Below the pieces are notes generated by a model. That model was not told where the DNA came from, did not search any database, and worked only from the letters and a program-made list of their open reading frames with translations. DNA of 64,000 bases from Elstera cyanobacteriorum (GTDB lineage: Bacteria; Pseudomonadota; Alphaproteobacteria; Elsterales; Elsteraceae): NCBI RefSeq assembly GCF_002251735.1, contig NZ_NOXS01000031.1, positions 1-64,000 of the forward strand. The letters are read 5' to 3'. Positions within the stretch are counted from its first letter, which is position 1; each line of letters opens with the position of its first letter. Positions 9,215 to 16,906 of this stretch are shown here, piece by piece. The translations under genes and the position numbers were made by a program.

Positions 9215-9232
9215 CTTTGCGTTGGCGCAAAG
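9215..9232 (+). promoter_or_regulatory. NnrR/Dnr-type box upstream of nrdDG
   Basis: CTTTGCG-TTGG-CGCAAAG is a perfect palindrome with the core TTGCG-N4-CGCAA (9217-9230), the form bound by NnrR/Dnr-class Crp/Fnr proteins. A TATAGT at 9252-9257 would serve as -10, with start near 9264. The box is then centred about 41 bp upstream, the position for class II activation of nrdD. No regulator gene is adjacent; the island encodes two candidates. Confidence 0.65.
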
Positions 9233-9316
9233 GGAGCTCGATTTAGCTACATATAGTGTTTTTACGGAGAACATGGTCTACCCCTAGAAACGCCATTCCC
9301 CTCGGAGGAGGCTGTA

Positions 9317-11257
9317 ATGCCTGATGGAACCCCGCCTTTGAATGGGCGCTTTGCGCCGCGGTCTTTATGGATTGATGCCCGGCAAACGGTCGAAGAATAT
9401 ATTCTGGGGCAGGATTGGCGTATCAACGCCAATGCCAATACCTGCTACAGCAATGCCGGGCTGATTAATAATGCGGCAGGCAAGATCATCGCGACCTATT
9501 GGCTCGAGACGGTCTATGCGCCGGAGGAAAGCCGCGCCCATCGACAGGCAGATTTCCATATCCATGATCTCGATTGCCTGACCGGCTATTGCGCGGGCTG
9601 GAGCTTGCGGGCGCTGCTGGACGAAGGGTTCAACGGTGTCCCCGGCAAGGTGGCCAGCCGCCCGCCCCGGCATTTCCGCGAAGCTCTGGGGCAGATGGCC
9701 AATTTCCTCGGTATCCTTCAGTCGGAATGGGCGGGGGCGCAGGCGTTCAGTTCTTTCGATACCTATCTGGCTCCTTATGTCTTCAAGGACCGATTGCCGG
9801 TTGCCGAGATCAAGAAGGCAATCCGCAGTTTCGTCTATAACCTCAACGTTCCGGCGCGCTGGGGGCAAAGCCCCTTTACGAACATTACGCTGGATCTAAC
9901 CGTCCCGCCCGATTTGCGCGACAATTTTCCGACCGCTGCGGGCCGCCCATTGTTCGAGGGGGTGGTGGACGCCGGTCTATTGTGCGAAGCCCAGGCGCGC
10001 GGCGCGGCGAGCTTGGTCGACCTCACCTACCGGCATTTCGCCCCGGAAATGCAGCAGATTGCAATTGCTTATTACGAGGTGATGACTGAGGGCGATGCCC
10101 ACGGCCAGCCCTTCACCTTTCCGATCCCAACGGTGAATATTTTGGAGGATTTCGACTGGGACAGCCCGGTGGCCGACGCGATTTTCAAGAATACCGCGAA
10201 AATAGGGTCCTCCTACTTCCAGAATTTCGTTGGCAGCCAGTATCTGAGCGGTGAAGACGGTGCGCGGGTGCGCAACCCCGATGCGTATGAACCCCATGCT
10301 GTGCGTAGCATGTGCTGCCGCTTGCAACTCGATTTGCGCGAACTCCTCAAGCGTGGCAACGGCTTGTTTGGCTCGGCAGAAATGACCGGCTCGATCGGTG
10401 TCGTCACGCTCAATATGGCCCGGCTGGGCTATCGCTTTCCCGGCGACGAAGCCGGGCTGACCGCCGAAATGCTGCGGTTGATGGATCTGGCCCGCGATAC
10501 GCTGGAAAAGAAACGCGCCTTCGTGACCGAGATGTTCGGGCGCGGCCTCTATCCTTATACCAAGCGCTATCTGCGTGATTTTCGGAACCACTTCAGCACG
10601 ATCGGCGTCAACGGCATGAACGAGATGGTGCGGAATTTCACTGCCGACGCTCATGATATTGCCGATCCGCGCGGTGTTGCGCTCTGTCTGCGGCTGCTGG
10701 ACGCAATGCGCGAGCGGTTAAAACGCTATCAGACCGAAACCGGAAATCTCTACAATCTCGAAGCTACCCCGGCGGAAGGCACCACCTATCGTTTTGCCAA
10801 GGAAGACGCGAAATATTGTCCGGGCATTCTGCAAGCCGGGGAGGGGGAAAACATCTACTACACCAACTCCAGCCAACTGCCGGTTGGCTATACCGACGAT
10901 CCCTTTGAAGCCCTGGCGCATCAGGATGATTTGCAGGGTAAATATACCGGCGGCACGGTGCTGCATCTTTATATGGATGAACGGCTGTCGTCTGGGGTGG
11001 CGTGTAAGCGGTTGGTACGCCGGGTGCTCGAAACTCACCGCTTGCCGTATATCACCGTCACGCCGGTTTTCTCGGTCTGTGAAACCCACGGGTACCTACG
11101 CGGCGAACAGCCCGAGTGCCCGCACTGTGGGGCGGAAACCTTGGTTTGGACGCGGGTGATGGGCTATCACCGTCCAGTGTCCAGTTTCAATCTGGGCAAA
11201 AAGGGTGAACACCGTGGCCGCCAGCATTTCCGCGAAGCGCGGGCGGTGCTGGTCTGA
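9317..11257 (+). CDS. nrdD: Anaerobic (class III) ribonucleoside-triphosphate reductase
   Basis: 646 residues, preceded by GGAGGAGG 7 bases before the ATG. The body is a glycyl-radical barrel (ANTCYSNAGLINNAAGK near residue 40; FPIPTVNILEDFDWDSP, GVNGMNEMVRNF). The C-terminus carries a zinc site (VCETHGYL then CPHCGAE) followed by TRVMGYHRP, whose Gly is the radical site. The ending resembles the shorter archaeal/Thermotoga-type NrdD rather than the E. coli one. It makes deoxynucleotides without oxygen; the radical is installed by NrdG, encoded 3 bp downstream. Normally needed for growth under strict anoxia, consistent with the nitrate-respiration cargo. Confidence 0.93.
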   Translation: MPDGTPPLNGRFAPRSLWIDARQTVEEYILGQDWRINANANTCYSNAGLINNAAGKIIATYWLETVYAPEESRAHRQADFHIHDLDCLTGYCAGWSLRALLDEGFNGVPGKVASRPPRHFREALGQMANFLGILQSEWAGAQAFSSFDTYLAPYVFKDRLPVAEIKKAIRSFVYNLNVPARWGQSPFTNITLDLTVPPDLRDNFPTAAGRPLFEGVVDAGLLCEAQARGAASLVDLTYRHFAPEMQQIAIAYYEVMTEGDAHGQPFTFPIPTVNILEDFDWDSPVADAIFKNTAKIGSSYFQNFVGSQYLSGEDGARVRNPDAYEPHAVRSMCCRLQLDLRELLKRGNGLFGSAEMTGSIGVVTLNMARLGYRFPGDEAGLTAEMLRLMDLARDTLEKKRAFVTEMFGRGLYPYTKRYLRDFRNHFSTIGVNGMNEMVRNFTADAHDIADPRGVALCLRLLDAMRERLKRYQTETGNLYNLEATPAEGTTYRFAKEDAKYCPGILQAGEGENIYYTNSSQLPVGYTDDPFEALAHQDDLQGKYTGGTVLHLYMDERLSSGVACKRLVRRVLETHRLPYITVTPVFSVCETHGYLRGEQPECPHCGAETLVWTRVMGYHRPVSSFNLGKKGEHRGRQHFREARAVLV

Positions 11258-11260
11258 CCG

Positions 11261-11980
11261 ATGTTGCGCCTGCCGGTTGCAGCCTTACAGCCCTTTACCG
11301 CGCTCGATTTTCCGGGACGTCTGGCCTGCATTCTGTTTTTCGCGGGTTGCCCACTGCGTTGCGGCTATTGCCATAATCCCGATATCGTTACCGGGCGCGG
11401 GCGGCTGAGTGTTGCGGTGATCGAAGCCTTTCTGGAAAAACGCCGGGGATTGATCGATGGCCTAGTGTTGTCGGGTGGCGAGGCGGCGCTATGGCCGGAA
11501 GCAGAAACGCTGGCGGCTGCAGCCCAGGCGCGGGGTTATGCTGTGAAGCTCGATACGGCGGGCACTCGACCGGATAGGCTGGCGCGGCTGTTGGCCGACG
11601 GGCGTCTTCAAGCCCTCGCACTCGATGCCAAAGCGCCGGAGGTGCGGTTTGCGGCGGTAACGGGGCGGGCGGCCTGGGGACGGTTTTGCGACAGCCTCGC
11701 CCTGACCGTCGCGGCAGAATCCCTTGCCTATCGGGAGATCCGCACGACGATCCACCCGGCGCTATTGTCGGCAGGCGACCTTAAGGCCTTGCGCGATACC
11801 CTTGCCGCCGCCGGGTGGGGTGGGCCGTGGTACTTGCAGGAAGCGCGCACGGAGGGACCGATGTTGGTCCCGTTGCCCAGTTTTGTGGACTTCCCGGATT
11901 TGGATCGGGTCGCAGTCGGCGCACCGTTTCCGATTATCTTGCGCCAGCGCGACGGGCGGGAGCGGGCTTTAACAGGTTAA
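11261..11980 (+). CDS. nrdG: Anaerobic ribonucleotide reductase activating protein (radical SAM)
   Basis: 239 residues with the radical-SAM cluster motif FAGCPLRCGYCHNPD near residue 30 (CxxxCxxC) and the following LSGGEAALWPE segment. It cleaves S-adenosylmethionine to create the glycyl radical on NrdD. It is longer than E. coli NrdG and fits the pyruvate-formate-lyase-activase-like subgroup that pairs with this NrdD type. It begins 3 bp after nrdD. Its stop overlaps the stop of the convergent moaA gene. Confidence 0.93.
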   Translation: MLRLPVAALQPFTALDFPGRLACILFFAGCPLRCGYCHNPDIVTGRGRLSVAVIEAFLEKRRGLIDGLVLSGGEAALWPEAETLAAAAQARGYAVKLDTAGTRPDRLARLLADGRLQALALDAKAPEVRFAAVTGRAAWGRFCDSLALTVAAESLAYREIRTTIHPALLSAGDLKALRDTLAAAGWGGPWYLQEARTEGPMLVPLPSFVDFPDLDRVAVGAPFPIILRQRDGRERALTG

Positions 11981-12963
11981 CCGCCCGTTGCGGCCAGCGA
12001 GGGGAGCGTGCCGAAATCGCCCTCCGCCTGATAATGCCGGTCGCGCTTCAGGGTAAGCAGATTCGTTAGGGTGGTTTGCAGCGCACCGATTTGAGTATCG
12101 TCCTGCAAGAGCGGGCGCAGGTCATGCCCGCCGCTACCGAATAGACAGAGATGTAGAAGGCCGCGCGCCGAGACGCGCAACCGATTGCAGCTAGCGCAAA
12201 AATCTTTGGCATAGGGGGCGATGATGCCGATCCGGCCCCGGCTATCGGGATGCATGAATTCCTGCGCCGGTCCGGCCCCCTCCACCCGCGGCAGCGGATG
12301 CCAGCCCCGCGCCGTCAGCCGGTCGATCACCCGATGCGCCGGAAGATGCTGGTCGGCAAAATAATCGGCATTGTCACGGGTGCGCATCAGCTCGATGAAG
12401 CGTAACGACAGGTCCCTGTCGGCGACGAAATCGATAAAGTCATCCACCGCATCGCCGTTCAGGCCGCGCAGCAACACCGTATTGATCTTCACGGCGCTAA
12501 AGCCTAAGCGGCGGCAAGCTTCTACCCCTGCCAGCACCTCGACCAGCCGGTCATGGCCTGTGATGAGGCGGAACCGCGCCCGATCCAACGAATCGATACT
12601 GACATTGATCGCCTGTAACCCGGCGTCGAACCAGGATTCGGCGCGCTCCGCCAAACGATAGCCGTTGGTGGTCAGTGCAATGCGGCGAATACCCGGGACG
12701 GCGGCGGTTGTCCGGATAATTTCTGTCAGGTCACGGCGCACACTGGGCTCGCCACCCGTCAGGCGGATTTTCCAGGTGCCCAGCCCGGCGAAGGCGCGCA
12801 CGAGGCGCAGGATTTCCGCCCCGGTCAAAAACCGTTCAGTTCCCGTGGGCTGCCACCCGTTCGGTAGGCAGTAGGAGCAGCGGAAATTACACACATCGGT
12901 TACGGATAAGCGCAGATAGGGGAAAGTTCGACCGAAACGGTCAGCCAGCGGCGGCAGGATCAC
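11977..12963 (-). CDS. moaA: GTP 3',8-cyclase, molybdenum cofactor biosynthesis protein A
   Basis: 328 residues from a GTG at 12963, with AAGGAG 8-9 bases upstream. Radical-SAM motif VCNFRCSYCLPNG near residue 25, second cluster motif FCASCNRLRVS followed by CLFGS, and the family's terminal Gly-Gly (ATGG). It converts GTP to the first pterin intermediate of molybdenum cofactor, needed by NarG. moaB, moaC, moaD, moaE and moeA are not in this window, so it must work with chromosomal genes. Its leader is structured (12964-13080) and preceded by an Fnr-like box. Confidence 0.94.
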   Translation of the reverse strand: MILPPLADRFGRTFPYLRLSVTDVCNFRCSYCLPNGWQPTGTERFLTGAEILRLVRAFAGLGTWKIRLTGGEPSVRRDLTEIIRTTAAVPGIRRIALTTNGYRLAERAESWFDAGLQAINVSIDSLDRARFRLITGHDRLVEVLAGVEACRRLGFSAVKINTVLLRGLNGDAVDDFIDFVADRDLSLRFIELMRTRDNADYFADQHLPAHRVIDRLTARGWHPLPRVEGAGPAQEFMHPDSRGRIGIIAPYAKDFCASCNRLRVSARGLLHLCLFGSGGHDLRPLLQDDTQIGALQTTLTNLLTLKRDRHYQAEGDFGTLPSLAATGG

Positions 12964-13072
12964 AGGGGAAACTCCTTTCCAAGCGCGGGAGGCCAGGGCG
13001 TTTCCACCCCCGGCCCTGGCCGGAAGGCCCTAGGACATGGTCCCTTAGGCGGTTCCAGCTCGGAGCGATAGG
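12964..13072 (-). ncRNA. Structured moaA leader, possible Moco-type RNA motif
   Basis: From the start point predicted near 13072 there is a leader of about 109 nt. Read on the minus strand it contains CTCCGAGC, a stem GGCCAGGGC pairing with GCCCTGGCC around a GGTGGAAAC-containing loop, then CTCCCG before the ribosome site. The length, position before moaA and CCTCCCG-like element recall the Moco RNA motif found upstream of molybdenum cofactor genes. I cannot verify the full consensus by eye, so this is a candidate only. Confidence 0.3.
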
Positions 13073-13078
13073 GAAGCT

Positions 13079-13119
13079 ACAATAAGGAGTGTCTAGAGGG
13101 TGTCTTTGATCGAGGTCAA
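13079..13119 (-). promoter_or_regulatory. Fnr-type box and -10 element for moaA
   Basis: TTGATCGAGGTCAA at 13106-13119 matches TTGAT-N4-ATCAA at 9 of 10 positions. On the minus strand TATTGT at 13084-13079 is a fair -10, giving a start near 13072 and placing the box centre at about -41. Confidence 0.55.
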
Positions 13120-13124
13120 TTTAT

Positions 13125-13142
13125 CCTGATCTTTGGATCAGG
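13125..13142 (-). terminator. Hairpin after the Crp/Fnr gene
   Basis: CCTGATC-TTTG-GATCAGG is a perfect 7 bp stem about 40 bases beyond the stop codon of the minus-strand regulator. There is no strong T-run, so it may be a weak terminator or an RNA end; it also lies just before the moaA box. Confidence 0.35.
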
Positions 13143-13181
13143 CCCTAAGCAGGCTGCTCAGCCCATGGTCGTAAGCCCTCC

Positions 13182-13880
13182 CTAAATCGTCGGATCGTCG
13201 ATGGTGGACGTTGGTTTGGCCAAGGTGCGTAGGGCCGCAAGATCTCCGATCTCAATCTCCGGCCCCTTCACCCGCACCTGATAGGGCAGAAGCGCAGCAA
13301 AACTGCGCGACAGAATTTCTGGGGCCATACCAAGACGTGATGCCAGCACCTTCTTATCGAAAGGTAGGGTGATACGGGATGCCCCGCCGCTTTCTGCCTG
13401 ATGAGCGATCAGCCAATTCGCTAGACGTTCAAGATTTGAGCGTAGCTTCTGATTTTTCAATTCGCGCACAACGCCGCGATAGGCCAAAGCTAGTTCGACG
13501 GCTAAGGAGCGGGCGAAGATAGCGTCTTCCGCGAAGTAACGTCGCACCAGTTCTGCCGGGATCATTAGAACGCGGGCGGCGGACAGGGCACGTGCCGATT
13601 TCAGATAAACCCTGTCTAGCAGCACGGCGGCAACGATGAAACTTTGCCCCGGCTCCAGCACTGCCACAGTGGTTTCCCGGTCACGATAGGCAGAAAACAC
13701 CTCCACTTGACCCGAGACAACGACATGTAAAAAATCCGGGGGGTCACCTTCCCGCACAAGCTCCACATGGGCGGGAAAGCGCTGTAAAAACGATGCCCGT
13801 AGCATGATGTCTACATGCTCGTCGGGGACATTCTTGAACAGCGCCAGTAGGCGCATTTCATCGATCTCTTCAGCGCGCAT
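13182..13880 (-). CDS. Crp/Fnr-family transcriptional regulator
   Basis: 232 residues from the ATG at 13880 (GGAGGG five bases upstream; a TTG at 13892 is the alternative). Residues 10-125 are a cyclic-nucleotide-binding-type sensor domain (LVREGDPPDFLHVVVSGQVEV). A long dimer helix follows, and then a winged helix-turn-helix (KVLASRLGMAPEILSRSFAAL). It lacks the N-terminal Cys cluster of oxygen-sensing Fnr, so it may sense NO, haem or another signal. It lies divergent from narK with an Fnr-like box on each side of the shared region, suggesting autoregulation and control of the nar operon. The exact subgroup (NarR, Dnr, NnrR) cannot be settled by eye. Confidence 0.85.
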   Translation of the reverse strand: MRAEEIDEMRLLALFKNVPDEHVDIMLRASFLQRFPAHVELVREGDPPDFLHVVVSGQVEVFSAYRDRETTVAVLEPGQSFIVAAVLLDRVYLKSARALSAARVLMIPAELVRRYFAEDAIFARSLAVELALAYRGVVRELKNQKLRSNLERLANWLIAHQAESGGASRITLPFDKKVLASRLGMAPEILSRSFAALLPYQVRVKGPEIEIGDLAALRTLAKPTSTIDDPTI

Positions 13881-13899
13881 CATTCCCTCCAATTGTCAA

Positions 13900-13941
13900 A
13901 AGATAGCTCCGTACTGCAATTTAATCCTTGATAGAAGTCAA
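13900..13941 (-). promoter_or_regulatory. Fnr-type box and -10 for the Crp/Fnr regulator
   Basis: TTGATAGAAGTCAA at 13928-13941 matches TTGAT-N4-ATCAA at 9 of 10 positions. On the minus strand TATCTT (13905-13900) is a plausible -10, with a start near 13893, putting the box at about -41. This would make the regulator gene part of the anaerobic regulon. Confidence 0.5.
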
Positions 13942-13991
13942 ATTATAAATTGCCTTTGTCGAGTGCGAAGCTGCAGTGCGCTTAGATGGAG

Positions 13992-14028
13992 TTGATCTTT
14001 ATCGAAAATGGTCTTGAAAGCATAAGTT
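13992..14028 (+). promoter_or_regulatory. Fnr-type box and weak -10 for narK-narGHJI
   Basis: TTGATCTTTATCGA at 13992-14005 matches the Fnr consensus at 9 of 10 positions. TAAGTT at 14023-14028 could be the -10, which places the box near -37 to -41. The narK ATG is at 14122 after GGGGGCGAGT, so the leader is about 85 nt. I found no NarL-type heptamer pair. Confidence 0.5.
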
Positions 14029-14121
14029 GAAACCCGGGATTGATTTAGCTCAAGGGAGGGTGAGGCGGAGAAGCAGATATCTGGGCTGTCTTTAGTACCA
14101 CCTTTTTCAAAGGGGGCGAGT

Positions 14122-16860
14122 ATGTCCGGTCCCGCTATCCGCCGATCCGACCAAAACCTAGCACTCTGGTTATCCACTTTTGCCTTTACCATTTGCTTCG
14201 CCGTCTGGACGATTTTTGCCATTATCGGCATTCAAATCAAAAAAGACCTTGGGCTGACCGAAACCCAGTTTGGGCTGTTGGTCGGCACGCCGATCCTGAC
14301 CGGCTCGCTCATCCGCCTTATTCTCGGCATCTGGGCCGATCAATACGGCGGACGGATGGTGTTGACGATCACCATGCTAGCTGCGGCCGTCATGACGGCG
14401 CTGTTGTCGCAAGCTTATGATTATCCAACTTTTCTGCTAGCAGCGCTCGGTGTCGGGCTTGCAGGCGGATCGTTTTCCATCGGCGTTGCCTATGTGGCGA
14501 AATGGTTCCCGAAGGAAAAACAGGGCATGGCCCTGGGGATCTTCGGCGCGGGCAACGTCGGTTCCGCTGTTACCAAATTCTTAGCGCCGACGGTGATGCT
14601 GGCTTACGGCTGGCAGATGGTTGCTTATGTATGGGCTGCGGCGTTGGCGGCGGTGGCAGTGATCTTCTTCCTGCTGACCAAAGATGATCCCGATCTGGCC
14701 CAGCGCCGCACGACCGGGGCCAAACCGGAGCCGCTATCGGCGATGCTGGAGCCGTTGAAGAACGTTCAAGTCTGGCGCTTCTCGCTCTATTACTTCTTCG
14801 TTTTCGGCGCTTTCGTTGCCCTTGCTCTTTGGTTGCCACGTTATCTGATCGGCGTTTACGGTCTCGATATTCGGGCAGCGGGGATGATTGCGGCGGCCTA
14901 CTCCATCCCGGCCTCGATCTTCCGGGCCTATGGTGGCCATTTGTCCGATAAGTTCGGCGCACGGACGGTGATGTACTTCACCTTCGGCGTTTCAGTGGTC
15001 TGCACTTTCATCCTGTCCTATCCGCCGACCCATTACATTGTCGAGGGGATTGGCGGGCGGCATGAATTTTCCATGCAGATGGGGCTGTACGGTTTTATTG
15101 CTATCGCCTTTGTATTGGGGTTTTTCATGAGCCTCGGCAAGGCCGCCGTCTATAAGCATATCCCTGTCTACTATCCCAGCCGCGTCGGTGCGGTGGGTGG
15201 GGTTGTCGGTCTTGTCGGTGGTCTTGGCGGTTTCGTTCTGCCCATCGTCTTCGGGATGCTGAACGAACTGACCGGCGTTTGGCAAAGCTGTTTCTGGCTG
15301 CTGTTCGCCATTGTTACTCTAGCCTTGGTTTGGATGCACGTCTCCGTGCGGCAGATGGAAAAGGCTGCCCTGCGCGCCGGGGTTCCAGCGGGTAAATTGC
15401 CGGAACTACCGGAAATGCAGCCGATCCACAGTGTGGCCCAGGAAGGAGCTCTGAGTGCCAAAGGGGCTATTGAAGATTGGCGTCCAGAGGATGCGATATT
15501 CTGGGCGGCGACGGGCCACAAGGTCGCGCAGCGTAACTTGTGGATTTCAATCCCCTGTCTACTGCTATCCTTTGCAGTCTGGATGGTCTGGTCGGTCGTT
15601 GTGGCCAAGTTACCGTCCGTTGGTTTTGCTTTCAGTAACGAACAACTATTCTGGCTCGCCTCCCTGCCGGGCCTATCGGGTGCCACTCTGCGCATCTTCT
15701 ACAGCTTCATGCCGGCTATTTTTGGCGGGCGTCTCTGGACGACCCTAGCCACTTGGTCCTTGATGCTACCCGCTGCCGGAATGGGCTTTGCCGTACAAAA
15801 TCCTGATACGCCCTACTGGATATTTCTGCTGCTAGCGCTGCTCTGTGGCTTTGGTGGCGGTAATTTCGCATCCTCTATGGCGAATATCTCTTTCTTCTTC
15901 CCAAAGGCAGAGAAGGGTAACGCCCTTGCCCTAAATGCGGGCCTCGGTAATCTCGGGGTGTCGGTGGTGCAATTCGTCGTGCCGTTAGTGATCACGGCGG
16001 GCGTCTTTGGCAGCGTTGGCGGAGCACCTCAGACGGCGACCGTGGCGGGTGTAACTTCCACTCTTTGGGTACAGAACGCTGGTTTCGTATTTGTGCCGTT
16101 CATTGCCTTATCGGCAATGTCTGCGTGGTTTGGCATGAACGATCTCGCGGCGATGAAAGCTAGTTTTGCCGATCAAGCGGTGATCTTCCGTCGGAGCCAT
16201 AATTGGGTGATGTGCTGGCTTTACACGGGCACGTTTGGTTCCTTCATTGGCTTCTCGGCGGCTTTTCCACTTCTCTCGAGGATCCTGTTTCCCGATGTGA
16301 ACGCTCTGAAATATGCCTTCCTGGGACCGCTGGTTGGCGCTGTGGCGCGCGCAGCGGCGGGCAAACCGTGTGACCGTATCGGCGGCGGGCGTATCACCTT
16401 CTGGGTCTTCGTCGCCATGAGTCTTGGGGTGATCGGGGTCCTCTACGCCATTGGGCTTAAGGGTACGTCTGATGGTTTCCCGATCTTCTTGGCGAGCTTC
16501 CTGTTTCTTTTTGCCGCCACTGGGGTAGGCAATGCTTCCACGTTCCAAATGATCCCGGCGATCATGCGCAAAGAGGTTGCCCGGTTGGAGCCTGGGCTCT
16601 CGGCCGCTGACCGGCTGCGCCAGGCGGAAAAGGAGGGTGCGGCGATCATCGGTTTCACCTCCGCGGTGGCTGCCTACGGTGCCTTCTTCATCCCTAAGAG
16701 CTTCGGCACCTCTATTGCTGCCACAGGCGGGGCAGAAGCCGCACTCTACGGCTTTTTGGGTTTCTACGTCAGTTGTCTGCTTATCACTTGGTGGTTCTAC
16801 ACCCGCCGCGGCGGCCTGTTGTTCGACGTTGAACACCGGCTGGCCGCTGCGGCTCGCTGA
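14122..16860 (+). CDS. narK: Fused NarK1-NarK2 nitrate/nitrite transporter
   Basis: 912 residues: two complete major-facilitator units joined head to tail, about 24 membrane helices. The first (1 to about 430) carries GLAGGSFSIGVAYVAKWFPK, the second (about 475-912) GFGGGNFASSMANISFFFPK. Both are the nitrate-signature region of NarK, each followed by GNxG. In Paracoccus-type fusions the NarK1 half behaves as a nitrate/proton symporter and the NarK2 half as a nitrate/nitrite antiporter; that division is assumed here. First gene of the nar operon, 46 bp before narG. It supplies cytoplasmic nitrate to NarG and removes nitrite. Confidence 0.95.
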   Translation: MSGPAIRRSDQNLALWLSTFAFTICFAVWTIFAIIGIQIKKDLGLTETQFGLLVGTPILTGSLIRLILGIWADQYGGRMVLTITMLAAAVMTALLSQAYDYPTFLLAALGVGLAGGSFSIGVAYVAKWFPKEKQGMALGIFGAGNVGSAVTKFLAPTVMLAYGWQMVAYVWAAALAAVAVIFFLLTKDDPDLAQRRTTGAKPEPLSAMLEPLKNVQVWRFSLYYFFVFGAFVALALWLPRYLIGVYGLDIRAAGMIAAAYSIPASIFRAYGGHLSDKFGARTVMYFTFGVSVVCTFILSYPPTHYIVEGIGGRHEFSMQMGLYGFIAIAFVLGFFMSLGKAAVYKHIPVYYPSRVGAVGGVVGLVGGLGGFVLPIVFGMLNELTGVWQSCFWLLFAIVTLALVWMHVSVRQMEKAALRAGVPAGKLPELPEMQPIHSVAQEGALSAKGAIEDWRPEDAIFWAATGHKVAQRNLWISIPCLLLSFAVWMVWSVVVAKLPSVGFAFSNEQLFWLASLPGLSGATLRIFYSFMPAIFGGRLWTTLATWSLMLPAAGMGFAVQNPDTPYWIFLLLALLCGFGGGNFASSMANISFFFPKAEKGNALALNAGLGNLGVSVVQFVVPLVITAGVFGSVGGAPQTATVAGVTSTLWVQNAGFVFVPFIALSAMSAWFGMNDLAAMKASFADQAVIFRRSHNWVMCWLYTGTFGSFIGFSAAFPLLSRILFPDVNALKYAFLGPLVGAVARAAAGKPCDRIGGGRITFWVFVAMSLGVIGVLYAIGLKGTSDGFPIFLASFLFLFAATGVGNASTFQMIPAIMRKEVARLEPGLSAADRLRQAEKEGAAIIGFTSAVAAYGAFFIPKSFGTSIAATGGAEAALYGFLGFYVSCLLITWWFYTRRGGLLFDVEHRLAAAAR

Positions 16861-16906
16861 TCCCATCACCTCTCTTCGTACCCAGGTTCTATCCGAGGGA
16901 AACGCC

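Noticed and set aside
8994-9230. Minus-strand ORF of 78 codons between nirB and nrdD
   Set aside because: It crosses the sigma-54-like element and the nrdD operator palindrome, lacks a ribosome site and matches no family.
13892-14121. NarL heptamer sites upstream of narK
   Set aside because: No convincing TACYYMT pair was found; only Fnr-type boxes are supported.
16577-16906. Extension of the narG frame upstream to 16577
   Set aside because: It overlaps narK fully, has no ribosome site, and NarG homology starts at the ATG at 16907.
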